From NCBI GenBank assembly GCA_019424865.1, contig JAHYYS010000076.1, positions 1-10,471 on the forward strand: a stretch of DNA of 10,471 nt, read 5' to 3'. The notes beneath the pieces are model-generated. The model was not told where the DNA came from and did not search any database. It saw only the letters and a list, made by a program, of their open reading frames with translations. The DNA is from a bacterium (GTDB lineage: Bacteria; Bacillota; Clostridia; Oscillospirales; Oscillospiraceae). Shown one piece after another: positions 6,354-10,471 of this stretch. The translations under genes and the position numbers were made by a program. How positions within the stretch are numbered: position 1 is the first letter of the stretch; every line of letters starts with the position of its first letter.

Positions 6354-7372
6354 ACCTGGCCGCCCCGGATGCGGTTGAGCACAAAGGCCTGCCGCCGGGG
6401 GTCCAGCTCGCTGAGCACGTCGTCCAGCAGCAGCACGGGCCACTCCCCGGTCTCCTCCTGAAAAATCTCCCGCTGGGCCAGCTTCAGGGACAGGGCGGCG
6501 GTGCGGGTCTGGCCCTGGGAGCCATAGGTCTTGGCGGAGCTCCCATTGATTTCCACCGCCAGGTCGTCCTTGTGGGGGCCGGACAGGCACTGCCGGGCGT
6601 CCAGCTCCGCCTGCCGGTGGCTCTGCTGGTGGGCGAGCAGCTGGGGCAGGATCTCCCGGGGGGAGCACAGCGGCTCCTCCACCGTGGACACCGTCTCATA
6701 CCGCAGCCCCAGCTCCTCGCGCCCGCCGGAAAAGTCCCGGTGGATCACCGGGGCGTGCTCCCGCAGGCGCTTGATAAAGTGGGCCCGGTAATGGATCAGG
6801 ATGGCCCCCGTCTGGGCCATCCGCAGGCTGAAATCGTCCAGGGTCTCCAGCAGGGAGGGATTCTCCGGCCAGTCCCGCAGGATGCGGGTCTTGTGTTCAT
6901 ACAGCCGGTTGTATTCCGCCAGGGCGGCGGCATACCGGGGCCGCAGCTGGCAGATGGCGCTGTCCAGAAACTTCCGCCGGGCGGCGCCCCCCTCCCGGAT
7001 GAGGTAGAGGTCCTCCGGGCAGAAGAGGACGGTATACAGGATGCCGGACAGCTCCCCGGCGGTCTTCAGCCGCACCCCGTTGGAGTACAGCTGCCGGCCC
7101 TTTCCCCGGAACAGCCTGGCCTCCAGGGTGAAGGTGCGCCCCCGGCTGTCCGCCTCCCCCCTGAGAAAGGCGGAGTCCACCCCCATCATAATCATCTCCC
7201 GGTCATACCGGGCCCGGTGGGAGCGGGCGGAGGACAGATAGCCGATGGCCTCCAGCAGGTTGGTCTTGCCCTGGGCGTTGTCCCCGTAAATCAGGTTCAC
7301 CCGGGGGTCGAAGGAGGCCTCCAGGTGGGTGTAGTTGCGGAAAAAGTCCAGCTCCAGCGATTTGAGGATCAT
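6260..7372 (-). CDS. recF: DNA replication and repair protein RecF
   Basis: An SMC-like ABC ATPase that acts with RecO and RecR to load RecA at single-stranded gaps and stalled forks. It is 370 residues, the usual family length. The N-terminus MILKSLELDFFRNY is typical. Walker A is GDNAQGKTN (30-38), SGPHKDD lies at 264-270, the ABC signature YGSQGQTR at 283-290, and Walker B VLLLDD (313-318) is followed by the SELDPRRQ D-loop. The start at 7372 overlaps the stop of yaaA by ATGA, indicating translational coupling. The gene is intact, but its last 30 codons plus the 3' flank are duplicated downstream. That tail uses CTA, TTA and AGG codons in a gene otherwise dominated by CTG, CGG and CGC. Confidence 0.98.
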   Translation of the reverse strand: MILKSLELDFFRNYTHLEASFDPRVNLIYGDNAQGKTNLLEAIGYLSSARSHRARYDREMIMMGVDSAFLRGEADSRGRTFTLEARLFRGKGRQLYSNGVRLKTAGELSGILYTVLFCPEDLYLIREGGAARRKFLDSAICQLRPRYAAALAEYNRLYEHKTRILRDWPENPSLLETLDDFSLRMAQTGAILIHYRAHFIKRLREHAPVIHRDFSGGREELGLRYETVSTVEEPLCSPREILPQLLAHQQSHRQAELDARQCLSGPHKDDLAVEINGSSAKTYGSQGQTRTAALSLKLAQREIFQEETGEWPVLLLDDVLSELDPRRQAFVLNRIRGGQVFITCCEEEKLEGLEGGKAFHIRNGSVVRNT

Positions 7373-7584
7373 CGGACCAGCAGCTCCGTCTCCCCGTCAA
7401 TGGCCGCCCGGTCCCCCGGGCGCAGCTTTTTGCCCCGCATGGTGCAGGTCTCCCCGTTGACGGCCACCCGGCCCTCCTGGATAATCCGCTTGGCGTCGCC
7501 CCCGGTCTCCACTGCGCCGGAAAATTTCAAAAGATCCTGCAGCTTGATAAATTCGGTGTGAATCTGTATCTCGTGTGTCTCCAT
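7369..7584 (-). CDS. yaaA: S4-domain RNA-binding protein YaaA (recF-linked)
   Basis: A 71-residue protein made almost entirely of one S4 RNA-binding domain: FIKLQDLLKFSGAVETGGDAKRIIQEGRVAVNG carries the alpha-L pattern, and the end KKLRPGDRAAID is the usual closing strand. In Bacillota this small gene sits between dnaN and recF and is associated with ribosome assembly; it is unrelated to E. coli YaaA. The start at 7584 has only a modest GAGAGG ribosome binding site about 8 nt upstream. Its TGA stop overlaps the recF start as ATGA. The 71-bp gap before it contains a GC-rich hairpin. Confidence 0.93.
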   Translation of the reverse strand: METHEIQIHTEFIKLQDLLKFSGAVETGGDAKRIIQEGRVAVNGETCTMRGKKLRPGDRAAIDGETELLVR

Positions 7585-7608
7585 CCGTAAACCCTCTCTC
7601 TTTCCATC

Positions 7609-7643
7609 CTGCCCTCCGGCGGACCCTTCCGCCCGGACGGCAG
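7609..7643 (-). other. GC-rich imperfect hairpin between thioesterase gene and yaaA
   Basis: Arms CTGCC (7609-7613) and GGCAG (7639-7643) close a hairpin that continues inward with one G-G mismatch, three pairs, a single bulge and five more G-C pairs around a 6-nt loop. No T-tract follows on either strand, so a terminator is not supported. Confidence 0.4.
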
Positions 7644-7655
7644 CCTGGGCGCATC

Positions 7656-8078
7656 CTATTTCTGAACCAGGGACTGCAGCAGCTGATACAGCTCCGGCAG
7701 CGCCTTTTTCAGCGCCACCGGGCAGCCCTGGTTTCGATCATAAAAGAAGTGGGAGGAAGTCCCCGCGGCGTGGAGCGCCCCGGTTTCCGCGTCCGTCATG
7801 CGGTAGGACAGCTCCATCCTGGCCGGCGTCAGCTTTGTGATGGCCGTCTCAATGGCCATGGTCTCCCCGAACCGGGTCATGGTCTGGTAGTGGCAGGAGA
7901 TATCGGTCAGGGCAATGTCAATGCCCGCCTCCACCGCGCGGCGGTAGCTCCAGCCGATTTGGTCCATCAAATCCGTGCGGGCCTCCTCCATCCAGTGGAT
8001 ATAATTTCCATGGTAGATGATTCCCATGCCGTCCGTCTCATAAAACTGGGCTTTGCGCAGATAAGGCCGAAGTTCCAT
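7656..8078 (-). CDS. Hotdog-fold acyl-CoA thioesterase (YbgC/FadM type)
   Basis: A 140-residue single-hotdog protein. The N-terminal motif FYETDGMGIIYHGNYIHWMEEAR (12-34) matches the 4-hydroxybenzoyl-CoA thioesterase/YbgC family, with D16 at the catalytic aspartate position and the Y-H-x-N-Y segment on the hotdog helix. The later strands include DIALTDISCHYQTMTRFGETM and an SSHFFYDR strand near the end. The expected reaction is hydrolysis of an acyl-CoA thioester in the cytoplasm; the substrate cannot be told from sequence. It begins 16 bp after the dnaN stop with a GGGGGA ribosome binding site and is probably translated from the dnaN transcript. It is not part of the standard dnaA-dnaN-yaaA-recF order, so it is an inserted gene. 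No truncation is seen. Confidence 0.88.
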   Translation of the reverse strand: MELRPYLRKAQFYETDGMGIIYHGNYIHWMEEARTDLMDQIGWSYRRAVEAGIDIALTDISCHYQTMTRFGETMAIETAITKLTPARMELSYRMTDAETGALHAAGTSSHFFYDRNQGCPVALKKALPELYQLLQSLVQK

Positions 8079-8094
8079 ACTCTGTCCCCCGCCC

Positions 8095-9201
8095 TCAGTT
8101 GGCCTTCAGGCGCACCGGCAGCACCATATAGATAAAGTTCTCCTCCCCCTCGGCGGGCAGGATCACACAGGGGGCCACGCCGGTGGAGAACTCCAGCCGC
8201 AGCTTGTCGGCGGGGGCGTTTTTCAGGGCGTCCATCAGATATTTATTGTTAAAGCCGATCTCCAGCCCCTGGCCGTCCCCGCTGATGACGCACTGATCCG
8301 CGGCGTCGCCAATGGCCGTCTTGGTGGTGATGGACACCATCCCGTCGCCGAAGACACAGCGCAGGGGGCTTTTCAGCTTTTCGCTGATAATCAGGGACAC
8401 CCGCTCGATGGAGGAGAGCAGGGCCCGGGCCTCGCACTCCACGTGGATGGGGTTGTTCCGGGGGATGGCGTTGCGATAGGCCAAAAACTCCCCCTCCAGC
8501 CGGCGGCACACCAGCAGAATGGATCCGGTCTGGAACAGGATGTGGCGCTGGCCCTGGATCACCTGGACCGACTCCTCGCCAGAGCAGATCTTCTCCACCT
8601 CGCTCAGGGCGGACCCGGGCACCACAAAGGAGAAGGAGGGGGCCCCCTTGTGCTCTTCCAGCTTTTCCCTGCGCAGGGCCAGGCGATAGCCGTCCACCGA
8701 CACCACCGTCAGGGAGTCCTCCTCCACCTCGAAGAGGGAGCCGGTATGAATGGGCCGGCTCTCGTTGTCGCTGACGGCAAAGAGGGTCTGGGAAATCATG
8801 GATCTCAATGCCGGCTGGGACAGGGTGAAGGCGTTCTGCTGCTCCACCGAGGGCAGCTCCGGGAACTCCTCCGGGTCGGTGCCCAGAATATTGAATTCAG
8901 ACAGGCCGCACTTGATGTTGACCATATATCCGTCAGAGGAGAAGACCACCACGTCGTCGGGCATCTTCCGCACGATCTCCCCGAACAGGCGGGCGGAGAG
9001 GACCAGGGAGCCCTTCTCCCTGATTTCAGCAGGGACGGCGGCCTGAATCCCGGTTTCCAGGTTATATCCGGTGAGGCGCAGCTGGGCGCCCGCTTCGATC
9101 AGAATGCCCTCCATGGCGGGGATGGAGCTTTTTGCGGCCACCGCCCGGGAGGTAACGGCCACTGCGGTGGAGAGCAGGGCCTTCTCGCAGGAAAATTTCA
9201 T
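8095..9201 (-). CDS. dnaN: DNA polymerase III beta subunit (sliding clamp)
   Basis: The ring-shaped processivity clamp of the replicative polymerase, 368 residues, with three repeated clamp domains. Recognisable segments are MKFSCEKALLSTAVAVTSRAV at the N-terminus, the central SRPIHTGSLFEVEEDSLTVVSVDGYRLALRR region, LLSSIERVSLIISEK, and the C-terminal FIYMVLPVRLKAN in place of the common YLIMPMR-type ending. The start at 9201 has GGAGG 7 nt upstream. It follows the origin region and dnaA in the usual order. A 7-bp hairpin (9219-9246) in its 5' leader lies just ahead of the ribosome binding site. Identification is certain. Confidence 0.98.
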   Translation of the reverse strand: MKFSCEKALLSTAVAVTSRAVAAKSSIPAMEGILIEAGAQLRLTGYNLETGIQAAVPAEIREKGSLVLSARLFGEIVRKMPDDVVVFSSDGYMVNIKCGLSEFNILGTDPEEFPELPSVEQQNAFTLSQPALRSMISQTLFAVSDNESRPIHTGSLFEVEEDSLTVVSVDGYRLALRREKLEEHKGAPSFSFVVPGSALSEVEKICSGEESVQVIQGQRHILFQTGSILLVCRRLEGEFLAYRNAIPRNNPIHVECEARALLSSIERVSLIISEKLKSPLRCVFGDGMVSITTKTAIGDAADQCVISGDGQGLEIGFNNKYLMDALKNAPADKLRLEFSTGVAPCVILPAEGEENFIYMVLPVRLKAN

Positions 9202-9218
9202 GGGACTTCCTCCAGTCT

Positions 9219-9246
9219 CTTTCTCTGCGCCTTTCGCAGAGGAAAG
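9219..9246 (-). other. Hairpin in the dnaN 5' leader
   Basis: Perfect 7-bp arms CTCTGCG (9223-9229) and CGCAGAG (9235-9241) with a 5-nt loop. After one bulged base the stem extends by CTTT/AAAG (9219-9222, 9243-9246). It sits a few bases upstream of the dnaN ribosome binding site and could influence dnaN translation. No terminator T-tract is present on the dnaN strand. Confidence 0.5.
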
Positions 9247-9248
9247 GA

Positions 9249-9257
9249 TAATTTTTT
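9249..9257. other. Candidate DNA-unwinding A/T tract
   Basis: TAATTTTTT sits directly next to the DnaA trios on the dnaN side and is the most A/T-rich stretch of the intergenic region. It is short, so the unwinding element may be weak or extend through the trios. Confidence 0.5.
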
Positions 9258-9268
9258 AGTAACAGTAG
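9257..9268 (+). promoter_or_regulatory. DnaA-trio array (four triplets)
   Basis: TAG TAA CAG TAG on the plus strand, which reads CTA CTG TTA CTA on the dnaA-sense strand. The triplets fit the 3'-GAT-5'-like trio pattern, and their orientation and place between a DnaA box and an A/T tract match the B. subtilis trio element. Confidence 0.7.
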
Positions 9269-9285
9269 CCCGTAGGCGGAATTTA

Positions 9286-9294
9286 TGTGGAAAA
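9286..9294 (-). promoter_or_regulatory. DnaA box (one mismatch), nearest the trios
   Basis: TTTTCCACA on the minus strand, one mismatch from TTATCCACA. It lies 17 bp from the trio array across a GC-rich stretch, the position expected for the box that seeds DnaA filament loading. Confidence 0.65.
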
Positions 9295-9340
9295 AGGCCG
9301 AAAAGCCTTGGGGCGCTAAGAAAAGCGGCTCCACAGGGGG

Positions 9341-9349
9341 TGTGGAGAA
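9341..9349 (-). promoter_or_regulatory. DnaA box (one mismatch)
   Basis: TTCTCCACA on the minus strand. It is part of a 14-bp direct repeat, GGGGGTGTGGAGAA on the plus strand (9336-9349 and 9367-9380), with a 31-bp period, about three helical turns. Confidence 0.6.
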
Positions 9350-9371
9350 AACGGGGCGGTTTTTGCGGGGG

Positions 9372-9380
9372 TGTGGAGAA
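9372..9380 (-). promoter_or_regulatory. DnaA box (one mismatch)
   Basis: TTCTCCACA on the minus strand, the second member of the 31-bp-spaced direct repeat. It also forms a perfect 9-bp inverted pair with the box at 9389-9397 across 8 bp. Confidence 0.6.
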
Positions 9381-9388
9381 CGGGCAGA

Positions 9389-9397
9389 TTCTCCACA
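9389..9397 (+). promoter_or_regulatory. DnaA box (one mismatch), opposite orientation
   Basis: TTCTCCACA on the plus strand. It is inverted relative to the other boxes and makes a perfect inverted pair with 9372-9380. Confidence 0.55.
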
Positions 9398-9424
9398 TTC
9401 GTCCACACACAGTCCACATTTAAG

Positions 9425-9433
9425 TGTGGATAA
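9425..9433 (-). promoter_or_regulatory. Perfect DnaA box
   Basis: TTATCCACA on the minus strand, an exact match to the high-affinity consensus, 32 bp after the dnaA stop codon. Confidence 0.85.
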
Positions 9434-9465
9434 TTTGGGCGCGGAGGGACGAAAAAGCGGAAGGC

Positions 9466-10471
9466 TTACTCGTACCGGATATTGATGTTGGCGGTGATGT
9501 CCTTGATAATCTCCGCCTTTTCCGGGTCGGTTTTGATCAGATCCTCAATCCGTTCGATGGAGTGGAGGACGGTGGTGTGGTCCCGGTTGTCAAACTCCTT
9601 GCCGATCTCCTTCAGGGACAGGTTGGTCATGCGGCGGATCTGGTACATGGCAATCTGCCGGGCCAGGGAGATATCCTTGGAGCGGCCCTGCCCCCGCAGC
9701 ACGGCGGGCTCCACGTTATAGAACTTGCATACCTCGTCGATGATGACGTCGGCGGTGGGCACAATGTCCGACTTGTCCTTGAACATGTCCTTCACCGCCC
9801 GGACGACGGTGTCCTTGCTCACCGAGTCGCCCATGAGATCCTGATAGGCCATGATTTTGTTGACGGTGCCCTCGATCTGCCGCACGTTGGCGGTGATGTT
9901 TTCGGCGATGAGCTGAAGCAGGAACTCGGGCAGCTCCACCCCCATGCGGATGGCCTTGTTTTTGATGATGGCCATGCGGGTCTCATAGTCGGGGGGCTGG
10001 ATGTCCGCCAGCAGGCCCCACTCAAACCGGGTTTTCAGCCGGTCCTCCAGCCGCAGCATCTCCTTGGGCGGCCGGTCGGAGGTGAAGACGATCTGTTTTC
10101 TCAGCTCGTAGAGGGTATTGAAGGTGTGGAACATCTCCTCCTGGGTGGAGTCGCGGCCGGCGATGAACTGCACGTCGTCCATCAAAAACACGTCGGCGCC
10201 CCGGTACTTCTCCCGGAACTCCTGGTTGCGCCCCTCCCGGATGGCCTGGATCAGCTCGTTGGTGAAGGTATCGCCCTTGATGTATACCACCTTGTAGTCC
10301 GGGTGGTTGTCATGGATGGTGTGGGCGATGGCGTACAGAAGGTGGGTTTTGCCCAGGCCGGATTCCCCGTAGATGAACAGGGGGTTATAGCTCTGCCCCG
10401 GGTTGTCCGCCACCGCCCGGGCGGCGGCGTGGGCAAACTTGTTGGAGGAGCCCACCACGAAGCGCTCGAAG
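9466..10471 (-). CDS. dnaA: Chromosomal replication initiator DnaA, C-terminal part (cut by window edge)
   Basis: The initiator AAA+ ATPase that binds DnaA boxes, opens oriC and recruits the helicase loader. The window holds the last 334 residues (AAA+ domain III and DNA-binding domain IV); the N-terminal domains and start lie beyond 10471. The first visible residues are FERFVVGSSN, the usual domain III entry. Walker A GESGLGKTH is at 10342-10368, followed by Walker B VFLMDDVQFI, a TSDRPPKEM sensor I region, RLKTRFEWGL with the box VII arginine, and the sensor II helix NVRQIEGTVNKI. The domain IV signature DNRDHTTVLHSI is intact near the end. The stop is TAA at 9466-9468. It lies 264 bp before dnaN with the origin between. 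Identification is certain. Confidence 0.98.
   Translation of the reverse strand, partial: FERFVVGSSNKFAHAAARAVADNPGQSYNPLFIYGESGLGKTHLLYAIAHTIHDNHPDYKVVYIKGDTFTNELIQAIREGRNQEFREKYRGADVFLMDDVQFIAGRDSTQEEMFHTFNTLYELRKQIVFTSDRPPKEMLRLEDRLKTRFEWGLLADIQPPDYETRMAIIKNKAIRMGVELPEFLLQLIAENITANVRQIEGTVNKIMAYQDLMGDSVSKDTVVRAVKDMFKDKSDIVPTADVIIDEVCKFYNVEPAVLRGQGRSKDISLARQIAMYQIRRMTNLSLKEIGKEFDNRDHTTVLHSIERIEDLIKTDPEKAEIIKDITANINIRYE

Larger units (their letters stand above)
9249..9433. other. oriC: Probable chromosomal origin (oriC, dnaA-dnaN intergenic part)
   Basis: Between dnaA and dnaN lie five 9-mers matching the DnaA box (TTATNCACA) with at most one mismatch, plus further TCCACA cores at 9402-9407 and 9413-9418. 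Toward dnaN come a GC-rich spacer, four DnaA-trio triplets and an A/T tract. The order box, GC stretch, trio, AT tract, dnaN is the one described for the B. subtilis unwinding region. A further box cluster upstream of dnaA, as in bipartite origins, would lie outside the window. Confidence 0.85.

Noticed and set aside
6045..6668. A minus-strand open frame ending in the duplicated recF tail
   Set aside because: Its first two thirds is an off-frame reading of recF and it enters copy A only because no stop intervenes. It has no start signal of its own.
6572..7561. A 329-codon plus-strand open frame opposite recF and yaaA
   Set aside because: Antisense shadow; low-complexity Gly/Gln/Pro/Val-rich translation with no motif.
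9062..9406. Minus-strand open frames across the dnaA-dnaN gap
   Set aside because: They overlap the DnaA boxes, trio array and the dnaN start, lack ribosome binding sites and resemble no protein.
8443..9423. A 326-codon plus-strand open frame opposite dnaN and running through the origin
   Set aside because: Antisense shadow of dnaN; it would also cover the DnaA boxes and trios.

Overview
The window is the replication-origin neighbourhood of a GC-rich Bacillota (Clostridia) chromosome. Every gene lies on the minus strand, so the biological order runs from base 10471 down to base 1: dnaA (3' part), the dnaA-dnaN intergenic origin, dnaN, a hotdog-fold thioesterase, the S4-domain gene yaaA, recF, a duplicated recF-tail/repeat segment, a small membrane protein, remB (DUF370), a PH-domain protein, a TPR lipoprotein, gyrB, a second small membrane protein, and gyrA (5' part). 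The dnaA-dnaN-yaaA-recF-remB-gyrB-gyrA backbone is the classic Gram-positive origin order. The high GC content, GyrB type (650 aa, no Gram-negative insertion) and protein flavour suggest an Oscillospiraceae-like gut anaerobe (Flavonifractor/Lawsonibacter/Intestinimonas type). That taxon is an inference, not something read directly.

Origin (about 9219-9433): five DnaA-box-like 9-mers, one of them perfect, are followed toward dnaN by a GC-rich stretch, four consecutive DnaA-trio triplets and an A/T tract. This matches the layout described for the Bacillus subtilis unwinding region. DnaA, the sliding clamp DnaN, the recombination mediator RecF and both gyrase subunits therefore sit together as a replication and repair cluster, with close spacing (ATGA overlap of yaaA and recF; 16 bp between dnaN and the thioesterase gene).

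Accessory content: five genes interrupt the conserved backbone. They are the thioesterase (between dnaN and yaaA), a 100-aa three-helix membrane protein, a PH-domain protein, a TPR lipoprotein, and a 99-aa three-helix membrane protein between gyrB and gyrA. Each has its own ribosome binding site, and I saw no convincing intrinsic terminator between any of them.

The most unusual structure is at 5936-6353. A 203-bp segment containing the last 30 codons plus stop of recF and 109 bp of its 3' flank is present twice in direct orientation, 97.5% identical. The copies are separated by 12 bp, ten of which form a perfect palindrome arm with the start of the second copy. The 109-bp flank is rich in hairpins with tandem G-A mismatches and has a competing 9-bp pairing, so it looks like a structured, possibly dispersed, repeat element. 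Both gyrase subunits also carry non-standard residues at quinolone-pocket positions.
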